Positions 1 to 12,076 of a stretch of 64,000 nt of DNA are shown here, in pieces. The stretch's first letter is position 1, and each line of letters begins with the position of its first letter. The notes under the pieces are model-generated. The model was given only the letters and a program-made list of their open reading frames with translations, ran no database searches and was not told the origin of the DNA. Source of the stretch: Lagopus muta (lineage: Eukaryota > Chordata > Aves > Galliformes > Phasianidae); assembly GCF_023343835.1 (NCBI RefSeq), contig NC_064433.1, positions 136,055,957-136,119,956 of the forward strand, in the 5' to 3' direction. The position numbers and the translations under genes were made by a program.

Positions 1-360
1 TGTCATGTGTCGATAGAAGTTGAGCTACACACTCGTCTTTCCTTCCATCTTCTTCTTCCCTTTTGTCCCCATTATCCAAACCTTGATTGCCAGTTATGGT
101 CTGAAAAGTTTTATTTAAAAGACTCTCTTCTCCAGCATTTTGACAATGCTGGACTGACTTTAGCAACTCCTCTATTTCTGATATGTTAGTCTTTGTGACT
201 TTCTGGTTATTGTCTGGAGTCTGTAAAAATACTAAATACAGGGAAATTACTGTTGTCTCTTCTGTTTCATGCTGGAAGTGACACTGTAGTTACAAAAAAG
301 CTGTTCATTCACAAATTAGCAAATATATTTGCAAGACATTTTGAAAGATCTCAAGAGAAG

Positions 361-1409
361 AAAAGATTGTGCCTGGTATGATCCTGCAACATTCTCCCCA
401 AGGGCAGACGGTGCCTGATCTGTTGGTCTTCTGTGACGCAGTGACAGCATCAGTGGACAAAGGAACTGATGTTGTCTACTTGGAATTATGCAAGGCCTTT
501 GACATGCTCCCACACCACATCCTTACATCTAAATTGAAGATATATAGATCTGAAGATTGGACTGTTTAGTAGATAAAGAATTGGTTGGATGATCTTAGCC
601 AGAGGGTTGTTGTCAGTGGTTCTGTGTCCAGGTGGAGGCTGGTCATGAGTGGTGTGGGGTCTGTCTTGAATCCAGTGCTCTTCACCATGTTTATCAGAGA
701 CATAGTGGGATTGATTGTACCCTCAGCAGGTTTACTGACGACATCAAGCTGATTGGTACAGTTGACACAATAAAAGGGAGTGATACTGTCCAGAGGGAAC
801 TGGACACACTCAAAAAGTGGGATCACAACAGTCAAATGAGATTTAACAAGACCAGAGTATATGGTGTTGCCCTTGGGTCAAGGAAATCCTGGATATGAGT
901 ACAAAGAAGAACTCATTGTGAGCAGCCCTGCAGAGAAGGAGTGGGGGATCCTGGTGGATGGAAAGCTGGGCATGAGCCAGCAGTGTGCTCGTGCAGCCCA
1001 GAAGGCCAACAGTATCCTGGGCTGCATGAAGAGGGGGATGGCCAGCAGGGAGAGGGAGGTGATTGTCTTCCTCTACACTGCCCTTGTGAAGCCCCAGGTG
1101 AAGTACTTCATCCAAGACTGGTACCCCCAGTACAGGAAACATGGAACTGTTGGAGAGGGTCCAGAGGAGGAGCACAAGGGCCACTGAAAGAGGTTTCAAT
1201 TAGATTTTAGGAGGAACTATTTTACTTGGATCTGGAAGAGGTTGCCCAGATAAGTTGTGAATGCCGTATCCTTGAAAGCATTCAGGGCCAGGTTGGATGG
1301 AATTCTGAGCAAACTGATCTAGCAGTTGGCAACCTTGCCCTTGGCAGAGTGTTGCAACTAGATGATCTTTAAAGTCTCCTCCAACCTAAGCCATTCTTTT
1401 ATTCTACGA
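361..1409 (+). mobile_element. CR1 LINE fragment, 5'-truncated, with decayed reverse transcriptase
   Basis: This non-LTR retrotransposon fragment is in the sense orientation inside the RASA3 intron. Translation in changing frames gives the part of the CR1 reverse transcriptase around the catalytic box. The box reads FTDDIKLIG at 731-757, where active copies have YADD or FADD. The conserved region after it follows to about 1190, then the CR1 3' UTR, which ends in attctttta-ttctacga near 1409. Reading frames are broken by stops and shifts, so it is a dead copy. The extent is judged by eye; the 5' edge is uncertain by some tens of bases. Confidence 0.88.
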
Positions 1410-1487
1410 CCTGCCAGGTGCAGAATTCATACCAATATTTTGAATCTTTGTAACACACAAAGATGAATTTCTGTTTTCTTAGAAAAA

Positions 1488-1562
1488 CAGAATATCCTGA
1501 GTAGGAAAGAGACCCACAAGGATCATTGACTCCACCTCCTGGCTCCACACAGGACCACCACA
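1488..1562 (-). mobile_element. CR1 LINE 3' end, short minus-strand fragment
   Basis: Read on the minus strand, this is the typical CR1 end: a segment of the type GGAGTCAATGATCCTTGTGG followed by a TCCTAC/CAGGATATTCTG tail. It resembles the larger minus-strand copy at 59868-60110. It lies about 80 bases beyond the CR1 at 361-1409, in opposite orientation. Confidence 0.6.
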
Positions 1563-1640
1563 AATATATGTCTATATATACATAGAGAGAGAGAGACATA
1601 TATTTGTGTATGTACACATAAATATATATATATTTTTGTG
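1563..1640. repeat. AT/GA-rich microsatellite
   Basis: Imperfect runs of TATA, GAGAGAGA and ATATAT make up this stretch, directly next to the minus-strand CR1 tail. The small frames read across it on the minus strand are low-complexity artefacts. Confidence 0.75.
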
Positions 1641-2545
1641 TTGCATCTTTGTTTCTTCAGAAGGACCAAAGAGAAATCAGCTGTTTGGAAAATAATATTC
1701 AACATGATCTGGACAGTGCAGTGTCTAGCCATTTGAATAATTGAATGGAAAAGTAGAGTAGGAAAAGGATAGTTCAGGAATACCTGATAGAGGAAAACCC
1801 ATTAAAGTGAAGTTTTTGCAGAAGATAGAGGAAATGATCAGTGTGTGAGGTTGGATCAGTGTAATCAAGCAATAAGTCTTGAAACCTGTGTCTTCAAGGG
1901 GAAGAAAATAGAGGCAATTTTGCCATCTTGGAGCAGAAGCTATTTTGGACAGGCAAGGGAGCTCTCATTTAGATACTAAGTGCCCAAACTGTAATGCAGA
2001 ATTAATGTGTGGTTATTTGAACCAGGCAATTAAAGAGAAACAGAAAAACTGCAGCTACAGTGCAGAACTGTGGAAGTTAGTAACAGCAAAAAATCATGTT
2101 GAAGTAAGCGTTAAAAAGACTAGAGATATGGCAGTTAGAGCAAAGCTGCCCCAAAGGCTGGATCTAGACTCTCATTATTTCTCTTAACGTTTCTGTTCAG
2201 CTCTGTGTTGGTTCCTTCTTCCAGCCATCCAAAACACTTGGAGCTGCAGCATTACTAAAATTGCATCCCTGAGGCTGACAACAAATCTTGCTGAGGCCCA
2301 ACAAGCAAGTTGATACTAGCTGCTTGTAAATCACCTCCTTCAGGAACGGTATCTTGTTCCTTGTACCAGATGGAAAGTCTTGTTTCAAGGGCACATTTGT
2401 TTCTTCATTTTGCGTTGAAATATATTTATTTGTACATTCTTTTAGTATGCCTGGTTTTTACTGTAATAAATTGATCAGTCTAAGTCTTCTAAACTCAGCG
2501 AGTCATTCTGGTAGTTTATTCTGTGGTTTACTTCTGTGTTTGCAG

Positions 2546-2757
2546 ATGTTCCAGGTGATCCAGCCTGAAAGAAGAGTCTTGTATATTCAAGCAAACAACT
2601 GTGTGGAGGCCAAGGACTGGATTGATATACTCACCAAAGTTAGCCAGTGCAACAAGAAGCGCCTCACAGTCTACCATCCCTCTGCCTATCTTAATGGCCA
2701 CTGGCTTTGCTGTAAAGCTACTGCAGATAATACTCCTGGCTGCACACCTTGCACAGG
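2546..2757 (+). CDS. RASA3: RASA3 exon: end of PH domain and Btk motif
   Basis: RASA3 (GAP1-IP4BP) is a Ras/Rap GTPase-activating protein of the GAP1 family with the order C2-C2-RasGAP-PH-Btk. This exon starts at a codon boundary after tttgcag and ends two bases into a Gly codon before gtaagg. It encodes [18 protein letters not shown], the last strand and C-terminal helix of the PH domain (the invariant Trp lies in KDWIDIL), then the Btk zinc motif with its His in VYHP, the Cys pair in HWLCC and later cysteines in GCTPC. The PH-Btk unit binds phosphoinositides and inositol tetrakisphosphate at the plasma membrane. The match to RASA3 is close to residue for residue. A longer open frame starting at 2354 only reads through the intron before the acceptor. 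Confidence 0.96.
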
Positions 2758-3528
2758 GTAAGGATTGGTAACACGCAGATCTGTATATTGCCAGGAAAAG
2801 GTGGATTGCTGCAGTGTGGCAGGAATGCAGGTACCAAGATGAGTCTGATATGCAGGCATTGCGGTGTTTTAAGAGGTCATCTTTGCTGACACTTCTGATG
2901 CTGTCAGTATCTGCATATTCTAATCAAACAGCTGACATTTTTAGAGTTCAGAACCTTGATAGGAGTTGACTGTGAGATAAAATATTTTGATTCTGATCAT
3001 CTGCAATTAGAAAATAAGCCAGAAATCCATTCAGTGTTCTGTTTGTAAATTTCTGAAACAGATAAGCATCTCCTTCTGGGTTTAATTCTAAACCAGTCTT
3101 TTCTGAGCAGGTTACTCATGGTCTCTGTTAATGCAGAGATACTGTCTTGTTTCTAGGAAACTTATTTTCATCTAAACTGAGGAAAGCAGCAAGTCTGTAG
3201 TGGTAGTTTTTCTCAGAATATAAAACCTGGATAGCTGGGAAAATACAGTGCTTTGGCTCCTCCATCTGGTTATAACAGATGGATTCATCAAAATGTCTGG
3301 ATTCTGAGTCTACTCTTTCAAGTCACAGTGAAAACATGCTGGATAAATCCAGGCATAGAGAAGTTTGAATCTGTCTTCCTTTTCTCTTGGGAAAATCTGG
3401 AGGTTTTGTGCTCTGTTACATACAGTTTGTCATCTTTCAGGAATACTGCTTCCATCCTTGTTGAGTTCTTCACACCGTAACACACTGTTTAACATCTAAC
3501 TCCTACTTCTCTTCCTGATGTCTTGCAG
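2758..3528 (+). other. RASA3: RASA3 intron (771 bp)
   Basis: The donor is gtaagg at 2758 and the acceptor is tcttgcag ending at 3528. No repeat or further exon is seen. The open frame at 3253-3480 has no recognisable similarity. Confidence 0.9.
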
Positions 3529-3632
3529 AGGCCTACCAGCTAATATACAACTGGATATAGATGGAGATAGAGAAACTGAGCGCATCTACTCTCTTTTCAA
3601 CTTATATATGCCAAAATTGGAGAAAATGCAAG
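3529..3632 (+). CDS. RASA3: RASA3 exon: region after the Btk motif
   Basis: The first base completes the Gly codon left by the previous exon. The exon then encodes [20 protein letters not shown] and a segment ending in KLEKMQ, and stops one base into the next codon before gtgagg. Its length is 104 nt (1 + 34 codons + 1). The sequence is the conserved GAP1-family segment that follows the Btk zinc motif. The frame joins both neighbouring exons with no shift. A longer frame at 3561-3884 on the same strand reads a different phase and is a shadow. Confidence 0.95.
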
Positions 3633-5422
3633 GTGAGGCTGAAACATCTTTGCAACTCTGACACACTTAGCAAGGCAAAAATATCTTTGAAAAATGTGTG
3701 TGTTAGTTACACCAGCCTAGCAGATCAAATCCTCTTCAGCCATTATTTGTTTCCCCTTCTGCTATCTAGACGCAGTTGTATGAATTATTTTTGGTGCAAT
3801 GTGCAGTCTCATAGTCTGTGCAGAGTTTTTTATATAATAAAAAGTTATTTGAAATATGGTCTTAATGATCCTGAAATACCGTAGTCACAGAGCATAGTCT
3901 GGATGTTCTGAATTGACAAATCACTGTGTGGCCTAAGCCAGAAGTTTCCTGATCCTGAAAAGAAGCACCAGCAAAGTTGAGGTTTCAGTGCAACATGGTT
4001 TTGTATTACCAGATATATATGTATTACCAGAATGAGCCATGTGCACATTCCCTGGTTGAGATCCCCAGAACATGCTGGATCCAAACGGATTTCCTAGGCA
4101 GACTCTTTCAGAATCGTCAACAAAAGCTCAGCGTTGGGTGTCTGTGGAACGATGAGAAGTGGTGTTTGGGCTGAGAAGCCCTTAAGAGCTGTGGGGAACA
4201 AAGATGTGACATGAAGGACAAAAGAAAGAAGAAACAGCAGAGGAAGTACTGGTAGACATGCCAAGGAAAGTATCCGGTATACACGGTGCCAGACTTAAAA
4301 TCCCAGTTTAGCACAGGGAGTGGCAGGGAAGCCTTCACTGTGGCACTGATCTTATAATAGCACTTGATTTTATAATATGAGATAAGCTGGTGGTGTCAAA
4401 CACACAGATTGGAAAGCACTTTAATCCAGTCCTGGATGCCATGCAATTGCGAACTTAAGATCCTCCACCACTTCCGAGCTGTCTGAACCAATGCCCAGCC
4501 TTCCCCTGTTCCGAATCCCCGCTGCCAGCGCCAGCATTGAGTTTCAGTGTCAGGGAAAAGGACGCAGGTTTGGCACAGGCAGCACAGCAAGGGGAAGGTA
4601 ACTGGACAGCTGAGACTGAAAGAGCAGTAGAGCTGGAAAGCTGAGGAAAAAGAGTGAAACGCTCTCTCCTTTCTGATGTGCTCCCCTTTGATGATGAAGT
4701 AGATCACATGATAGATGTGATGCACATGTCCGTGTAAGCGGTGTCTTGATGTAGCCAGGAAGGCTTCCTGCATAGGATAGAATGTGATATTACATATGAC
4801 TTATGCTTAGTGTATTTCCTTCAAAAGGCAGCAGTCATGACACACTCTGCTTGTGCTTGTTGTATGTATCTTTTGCAGAGCAATGTTGTAAAACATCTTC
4901 CATGACTAGTGCAACCTGTGTTTAGAATTCAGTCTGTTGTGAAGCTCTGTACTTAATGCTGTGTATGACAGTAACCCGTCCTTCTGACAAATAAACATTT
5001 GATTTCACAAAGCCCAATCCTGCAGCAAGCAGATAGTTCCCAAGTTCTGTCAGAGTTCCCAAAATGTCTGTGTAGTAGTGCTAGTGATAATGTAGGTGGA
5101 AGCATTGCCTGTACAGCATGGGACAGAGTTGTGCAAAGCCAGGAGCAGCTGCCAAGCTTGCTGCCCTTTCTTTATAAGACTAAGAGGAGGGAGTGGGCAT
5201 AAGCCAGCTGCTGTGCCTTCAAACAGCCCAGCAAAGGGCAGGGAACTGCTCCTTCTGCTGTTGATGTTGGCCACAGTTCTGTGGTAGTTATAATGCTAAA
5301 AAGCAAGGACAACTGCTGGCCTGTATGAATCCTAAACCGAGTACTTTTAGTCTGCTTGTCCCACTTTTTCTTTTCTCCTACCTATCTGATACCTATTTGT
5401 GTACTTTTATTTTTTTCTGTAG
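3633..5422 (+). other. RASA3: RASA3 intron (1,790 bp)
   Basis: The donor is gtgagg at 3633. The acceptor is a long T-rich tract followed by tgtag ending at 5422. I see no transposon in it. It contains an AATAAA near 4990, but nothing suggests that this is used. Frames read on either strand (for example 4396-4773 on the minus strand) resemble nothing known. Confidence 0.85.
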
Positions 5423-5606
5423 AGGCCTGTGGCAGCAAATCTGTGTACGATGGACCTGAGGAGGAGGAATATTCTACATTCATCATTGATGACCCTAAAG
5501 AGACGTATAAAACACTAAAGCTGATTATTGAAGGTGTTGGAACTTTAGAGCAAGAGCATGCTCAGTATAAGAGGGATAAGTTTAAGAAGACAAAATATGG
5601 AAGCCA
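5423..5606 (+). CDS. RASA3: RASA3 exon: C-terminal region
   Basis: Two bases complete a Glu codon begun in the previous exon. The exon continues with [19 protein letters not shown], an acidic stretch, then a helical, charged region ending KFKKTKYGS plus two bases of a Gln codon before gtaagt. Length is 184 nt. The sequence follows the RASA3 C-terminus closely, with conservative changes in the acidic run. The annotated start and stop of any open frame here (5356-5610) include intron sequence on both sides; the exon limits come from the splice sites and phases. Confidence 0.95.
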
Positions 5607-6014
5607 GTAAGTATGAGTTGTCCCAACAGGCCAACATTTCTGGAAATGGTATTTCCCTTCCTTGTGTTCTGGCCTTTATCACATTCATATTGCTATCACA
5701 ACATGTCAAATATTTATAGCACTAGGAATTTCTAAATGTTTGGTTTTAATTCATGAAAATAATTCATAAAAATAAAATATGCCTGATTAATTTTTAGCCT
5801 GTGCACATGAAGTGAGCAATAAAGACAGTAAACACCAGGATCAATTCAGCAGTCCATCAGTTCCTCCACTTCTAAGGAAGATGCAATATGTAATTACAAT
5901 TTTAATTTTGAAAGTCAAACTTAGGCAAAACACTGTGTATGTTCACTTTCTGTTCTGACGTTGCGATGTCCTGGCAGAAAATTCTACATGTAATACTTCT
6001 TTTTTTAATTCTAG
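5607..6014 (+). other. RASA3: RASA3 last intron (408 bp)
   Basis: The donor is gtaagt at 5607, directly after two bases of a Gln codon. The acceptor is tttttttaattctag ending at 6014. The intron is AT-rich and contains no repeat or exon that I recognise. Confidence 0.9.
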
Positions 6015-6090
6015 AGAACATCCTATTGGTGACAAGAGCTTCCAGACGTACATTAGGCAGCAGTCAGAGATCTCAGCACATTCCATATGA
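6015..6090 (+). CDS. RASA3: RASA3 last coding exon and stop codon
   Basis: The first base completes the Gln codon. The exon then encodes [18 protein letters not shown] and the final residues ISAHSI, followed by TGA at 6088-6090. This is the known RASA3 C-terminus with few substitutions. Taken together, the four exons in the window give about 190 residues of uninterrupted frame, so the gene appears intact here. Confidence 0.96.
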
Positions 6091-7885
6091 AGTGTGAAGG
6101 ATGTCACAGACAGTGCTGAAGAGTCGATCGGTGACGCTAAACAGCAAAGTAAAGGGAAGCCACACATGTAGCAAAATGTATGGATAAGTGTCAAGCTTAC
6201 AAACTCTGAGACTTGCTAAACGTATCGTCTTTTCAAGAAACTGTTCTAATAGTTGCTATGCACTTTATTCATCTGGTTATTGACAGATGATAAAACTCTG
6301 CCTTCTAGGCAGTTGTTGTCTTGTGTATTTTTAAATTTGCTTTGGTTTCTTGGAATCTAGTGATCAGTTCAATGATCAAGGTGTGTGGACTTCATCTTGA
6401 CGACTCCCATGCAGTTCCTTACGTTTCAGAAACCAGGCGTGCTGCCAACGTGCAGCATTTTCTAGAGTTGTTGTTTGTAACTGTTTTTGTTCCTGATTAA
6501 TGTATATTATGCCACACCCCTGCGTGCTCTCTTAGGAAAGGCTTAGTAACACTTTGCTTTTAATGCCTGCATTTAGTTAAGCAGCAGAGAAAAAAGCTCT
6601 TAGAGTAATAATCTCTTTTGTTGTAGCGTGTATTATGAGTAGGCCGAGGTGCAGGCCTTTTGTTTTTACAGCAGCATAATTTTTTGCTAAACGTGCACAG
6701 TTTTTAATAGAAATTCAGATCTGAATGGTACTTTTGATATTTTTGAGATACAAAGTCATTTCTCCGGACACATTCAGCAGACTTTGGTTTTGAAGATGAA
6801 ATCTCAGTGGTGTAACGAAACTGACTCTCACAGATGTGAGTAAGAAAGAAATGAACTGAGGTCAAAGCTACGTGTCCCTTTTTATACAGACTGGTGATTA
6901 TAATGTTTGAAAGTCTGCCAGCTGAAAGGCAAAGTAAGCTGGTTTTCATGACCTTGTAGCACCGCAGCAAGGAGGATGAATAGAACACGTCTGGCAGATG
7001 AGACACGCTGAGTCCCAGGCACAAAAGCCGTCGAGATGACTTTTATGTGAGAGGATGTTTAAGCACTGGAGTCTGCGCTGTCCTTATACTGCTTGCTTTT
7101 CTGGAAAATAGATTTCTACTTTTCCAAAACCGTTTTTAAATACTTTTTTTTTTTTAAAGAGACCTGCTAAAGGGTGTTTAGTATATTAACACATATATGG
7201 TAACTTGTTAATGTTCTGAGTGTAGTAAAAAATGGAATGAGCTGCGTATCTCACTAATACCAACAAAAGTCATTAAGGAGGGGAATAAAGATCTGCTAAA
7301 TATTAGATATATATTTATGTATGCTATTTAGTTGTACTCGGTAACTTTCCTCTGTATAAGGGTCTGATTTACAGAACATCTAGCTTTGATGGCACAGAAG
7401 CCTGCATGATGGACTTTATGCTTCTGTGGGGTAGAAGCTAGTTTTGGTGTTCAGCTGAATTGGAACAGAAAACATTGAACTATCAGTTTAATGTGAAGGT
7501 GTCTGTATCTTTGCTTAAAGTGTTACAGAGTAACTCTCAACTGTGTCCTCCTTGCATCCCATATGAGTTAAGATGGCTGAATTACTTTGAATGCCTCTGT
7601 TTCTTAGTGATGCTCTTAGGAATGAGGTTTTCTTCTTGTTTGACTATGTAGTAGACCACCTCCTAGTAGACAGTAGATGATCTTTTATTCATTCATCTTC
7701 ACCCAGCAGACTGGGGAAAGGGAAATAATGACGCGTTGCAGAGATGCATTTTGGACTCCAAGCTTTTAGCTGCCATGAACTGCAATTTTTAACATGTATT
7801 TGTAACTTAATATTGTTTATAAAATACTAATGACCTGTTATGTGTGTTCTACTTGCCAATTAAAAGAAATGTTTTATTTCTGAAA
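6091..7885 (+). other. RASA3: RASA3 3' UTR (extent inferred)
   Basis: No further acceptor or exon follows the stop codon. The sequence is AT-rich, free of CR1, and reaches an ATTAAA signal at 7859-7864 followed by T/GT-rich DNA, a plausible main cleavage site about 20 bases on. An AATAAA at 7284-7289 could serve a shorter transcript. The length of about 1.8 kb is reasonable for this gene, but the end is inferred only from the signals. Open frames in this stretch are short and unlike any protein I know. Confidence 0.6.
7859..7864 (+). terminator. RASA3: Likely RASA3 polyadenylation signal (ATTAAA)
   Basis: This is the common variant hexamer ATTAAA, followed within 30 bases by a T-rich and then GT-containing stretch. 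It is the last strong candidate before the sequence changes to intergenic DNA of higher GC content. Confidence 0.5.
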
Positions 7886-10800
7886 ACTGAGTCTGTTTAG
7901 ATTCACCGTGGTCACCAGGGGTGACTGTTGGCAGAGCATCAGCTGATCAAGTTGGCCTGTGAATGGAGATCCTTGTGAGTGCCAACCAGAACCAGTCTGT
8001 GCTGGGGCTGCTGTGTCTCAGACTCACTCTTTTTTCTATATCCACTCCTTTCCTCGGGTCAGCACAGCCCCTGTGGGATTCTGTATTGAGCCGAACTGAG
8101 CACCTGAGCCAGCCATAATCTAATGCAGCAAAGAAAGCAGCTACTGCTCAACTATAGATCAGCTTGATTCTTTGTGTTACTACGTAGTTGATGTTGCTGT
8201 CAGGGACCCTGAAAGGACAGGAGGGAAGAGTGGGAGTGCAGCACCCTGCATTTAGATTAGCCCACCACCTGTCTGAACAGGACTTGTTCTGTAACAAAAC
8301 ATGGGCACACCTTGGTTTTTGCAAGTCATCTTGTTCTGTGGTCGTTTTCTTCAGTATCTATGGAGGGTTTATAGAGTTTATTAGTCCTCGCTGGAGACTC
8401 GTGAATGAAGCTTTGGCTCTGAGATGTTCTGGGACAAGCTGCACTCATTGTTCTGTTGGGGATATTTGCAGGAAGGCTTGTCGGCAGCACTGCTGGGAGA
8501 GAAAGCTGTGTGAACTGACTCATTCAGGAGCGTGTGTTAATGTAGCTCCTGTTCAAGGTAACTCCTGCTGCTGTATAGGATATCTCCAGCTGTCACTGCA
8601 ACAGAGATGTGCATTTGATGAGAAATGTCTGGAGAAGTGCTTCTGCAGATGCACTCTAGCTGAATGACAGGAGTGGTTTAAAAGGTAGGCAGCTGGGAAA
8701 GAAAAGCAAAATGATTGTGGACGACACACCACCAGTTATCATCTTGAAGATGAACACAATATGCACGTGTGTGTTTCTGCTGAGGAATTGTATACCTTTC
8801 TGTATAAACAAGGTTTAAAGTGGTAGTAAACTGACGCAGGATTTGTAGGAAATAAGAAGATGCCATGGATGTGGCATGCAATTAAGGAAAAGGGCAGCCA
8901 GGGCCTCTCTGACCCTCAGTGAGGCTCTCAGAAGTCAGCACCAGTGACTGCTGCCTAATAAATGAAAAACCAGTGGGAAATTCTGTGTGTACGAGACACT
9001 GATTTGTGACCGAGAGGACTGGCTGTATGATGAGGCTATCAGAGACCCCTTTTAAGATGTGATTCTTAGCTCCATCCCTTCTCTGCAGTACTTCACACTG
9101 TTTCGAGGTCATTTCAACTTCTAATACTGTAAGCATGCTTAGTATAATGGGCTGTGTAAGAAGACTGCAGTGGGAGATGTAAAGCTATGTGCCACCAGAG
9201 GCTGGGGTGCCGTGCAACGCTTGGAGATAAAGGACAGCGTCTTTCCAAGAGCCACCACCTTGTATTCATTTCTGCTGGAGAAAGAGATTAGCAAGCTGTC
9301 TGGCAAAGGTTTGCTTCGGACTCTGAGGTAATGTCATTAAACAGTAAATGAGTTATTTCAAAGCTCAAGTGTGCATTGAGGGAAAAACAGGGTTTTAAGA
9401 TAGAAGCACAGTATTCCCACATGTGCAAGATTCTGAATCTGGGCTGTGTAAGAAAAGACTGGAAGAAGCCATTATAGAGCAAAGAATTGTTTCGGGTTCC
9501 TAAAATAACACAAGATAAAACAGGATTCTTGGAGACTCATTGTGAGCCTAGAGACCAACCCTCCTGACTGAACAATGAGAATGGGAGCTATTCACTTTAA
9601 CACAGAAGCTGCAAAAAAAGGCCACTTTTTGAAATGCCTCATGTTTTGCTTTCTTCAGCAAGGTTCTCTTCTCATCCTGTCCAGAAGCCATGTGTCAGGC
9701 ATTGCATTAAAAGGAGGAAGGCGTGGAAGTCTGCATGGGGATAGATGAAGACCCCGCAGGAAACAAAGTCTGTGTTCCCAGTCAACTCCACAACCATTTT
9801 GGGTTGTATCTCACCCTCCTTGGATAGGAAGCAGCCAGCCCCCTCTGAAGGGTGACTCGCAATTTTAGGCGACATCCTGAGGATGAAATTCATCAAACTA
9901 AAAGTTTTCAATTCCCTTCCACTGCAGTGAGGAACCTAGTGTGATTGGTTTGAGTTGATGGTAAAGACATCTAAAGCCGGTGAGGCAAAATCCACCTAAG
10001 GGTGATAGGAGAGAAGCCCCGCTGCCGCGATGGGCACTGTTATTCTTTTCTCACTCACTTTGCAGCCGTGACCCCCTTGCAAGCCCCTGTTCTCACATCG
10101 CTCTTTCCCTGCTGCCCGTGGTGTCACAGGGAAGGCTCAGACCGCTAGGTGGGAGTGCTCTCACGCAGGAGCCGTCCCACAGCATTGCTCAACGCTGCAC
10201 TCTTTTGCTACGAATCCAACCTGAAGAATGCCGTGAGTGCTCTTCTGTCAGCATACGTTCACGCTGGGTCTGCGCATTCCAGCTCACGTGGGACAACAGC
10301 GTGAACCTGAACGGGGTGTGAGCACTCACTGCCTTCCCCTTTCTGCTCTGCTCCCTCATGCTGGCTCTTAATTCTTGCGCTGCTGCGTGCTGGGTTGGGC
10401 ACGAAGCTGGAGCTGCTCCAACAGCACCTGGTGTACCATGAAGCAGGCCAGGACAAGGCATCCCCCTAACAGCTCCTGAGCAGACAGATTCATGTGTCCA
10501 AGGTGTTTTTAACTGATACCTGCAATGTAAAAGGATGTTTCTTCTTGGCAGAGGGCTAAATCCTTCCCTTTCTTAGTGAAGAGGGACAAGAGATTCCCTT
10601 GCTGCAGCTCATGGCCTGGGGTTGTCGGCCATACATTTATTTCCAGGGCAGCCGGGAGGAAAACTGAAGGCCACACAGCCTTAAAGCATTGGGAGCACAG
10701 CAACCATCACACCTGTGATAGAGCTGACCCATGGGACTTATCTTCTGAAAACAGGGCTGGGAAAAGATTTAAAGAAGAAACATGTCAAGGGTAGTAGAAT

Positions 10801-11346
10801 TCTTTAATAAAAAAGGATGTTTTTCTGAGCATTAGCAAAAGGAGAGTAGTATGCTGTTGGTGCTGCACCGTGTGGCTGCAGAGCATCTCTCAAGGGCACG
10901 GCCTGGAAGAGGCAGCATAAATCTCTTCTGTTGTGTGGCTTCACCCCCAACTACCCCAGCTCAGTGCAGATCAGATTTTTTTCTGTTTGTGCTGCCTGCT
11001 TTTCCCTGAAAGGCACGTGATGGTTGAGCTGCAGATATCCCTTCCTGAGAAATATTTGCCCGAGTTTGGAGCCAGCCCTGGGCCTTGAGGTTGCAGTGCT
11101 TCTCAGCCAGCCCCTCTTCTGCCATGCCACTACTGAAGCACAGTGTCCTGTGTCACCCTGGGAACACTCATGCCAGGCAGGGCTCTGCTGATGGCGCTGG
11201 GGCCCATGCCAGGGGCTGAGCCTCTTGCACACTGGCTGGCTTCCGGCTCTGGATCACCCAACCTTGGCTGTGGCTTCTTCACACTTGTGTTATAACCTAC
11301 CTTGCTCCAATCTGCTATGTGGGTTCCTGCTCCTGCTCTGTCTTAT
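7886..11346. other. Intergenic DNA, no gene seen
   Basis: About 3.5 kb between the presumed end of RASA3 and the next CR1 fragment. I recognise no exon, RNA gene or clear transposon. The longest frame (8188-8667, + strand, 159 residues) is unusually rich in Cys but has no domain, no ordered cysteine spacing that I know, and no flanking gene signals. Confidence 0.6.
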
Positions 11347-11630
11347 AGGACCTGGTGGGCAACAGTGTGCTCTGGTGCCCAAGAAAGCCAGTGGTATCCT
11401 GGGGCAGATTAGAAAGAATGTGGCCATCAGACTGAGGGAGTTGATCCTCCCACCCTACACAGCCCTGATGAGACCACATCCAGAACGTTGTATCTAGTTT
11501 TGGGCTCCTCAGTACAAAAAAGACAGGGAACTGCTGGAGGGAGAGTCCAGCACAGGGCCATGAAGATGATTGGAGGCCTGGAGCATCTCCCATACAAGGA
11601 AAGGCTGAGAGACCTGGGGCTATTCTGTGA
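11347..11630 (+). mobile_element. CR1 LINE fragment (internal part)
   Basis: The sequence follows the CR1 region after the reverse transcriptase core, from GTGCCCAAGAAAGCCAGTGG through the segment gcctggagcatctcccatac. It stops abruptly near 11630. The matching 3' tail appears only at 12077-12142, so the copy is interrupted or internally deleted. Confidence 0.8.
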
Positions 11631-12076
11631 TCATTGTTACCGGAGCAAATATGTCATTTACAGCACTGGGCTTGCAGGGGGGCAGCCAGGCGTCTCTACA
11701 AGCTGGATTTCTTCACTCTATCTGACCAACTGATGTGCTTGGCAACAGAGTACAAAAACAATGCTAGAGGCTGCCATGGAGAAACATGGATGTGCTGTAG
11801 GCCTTAATCTGATGTTTTCCAGACAAAGCCTCTGTCTGGCAGCAGATTGCACTCTTCTCAGATTATTCAGCATCTTCAAAAGACAGCTAATGCATTCAAA
11901 TCCAGCTGTCCAGGGATAGATTTGCCAGTTCTTCCCTGTTTCTGACTATTTCTTCATGCACCTAACCAAAAAACACATTAACTCTTTTGGCTACAGCCTG
12001 GAGCTAGAATCTCCTGTTCTGTTTCAATTCAAACTTGTAAATTTGTTTAGAACCCTGCTTTCCACTCCCTTTGTTC
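11631..12076. other. Unrecognised DNA between two parts of a CR1
   Basis: About 450 bases sit between an internal CR1 fragment and a CR1 3' tail of the same orientation. The sequence resembles neither CR1 nor another element I know. It could be an old insertion, or the two fragments could be independent. Confidence 0.45.

Larger units (their letters stand above)
1..2545 (+). other. RASA3: RASA3 intron (partial), upstream of the PH-domain exon
   Basis: This is the 3' part of the intron that precedes the first RASA3 exon in the window. It ends in a pyrimidine-rich stretch and a cag acceptor at 2543-2545. It holds a 5'-truncated CR1 copy on the + strand, a short CR1 tail on the minus strand and an AT/GA microsatellite, listed separately. 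The remainder (1-360, 1640-2500) shows no coding exon I recognise. The upstream PH-domain exons, the GAP domain and the two C2 domains must lie to the left of the window. Confidence 0.8.

Noticed and set aside
2354..2545. Upstream extension of the RASA3 frame to an ATG at 2354
   Set aside because: It lies before the tttgcag acceptor and has no similarity to RASA3; the exon begins at 2546.
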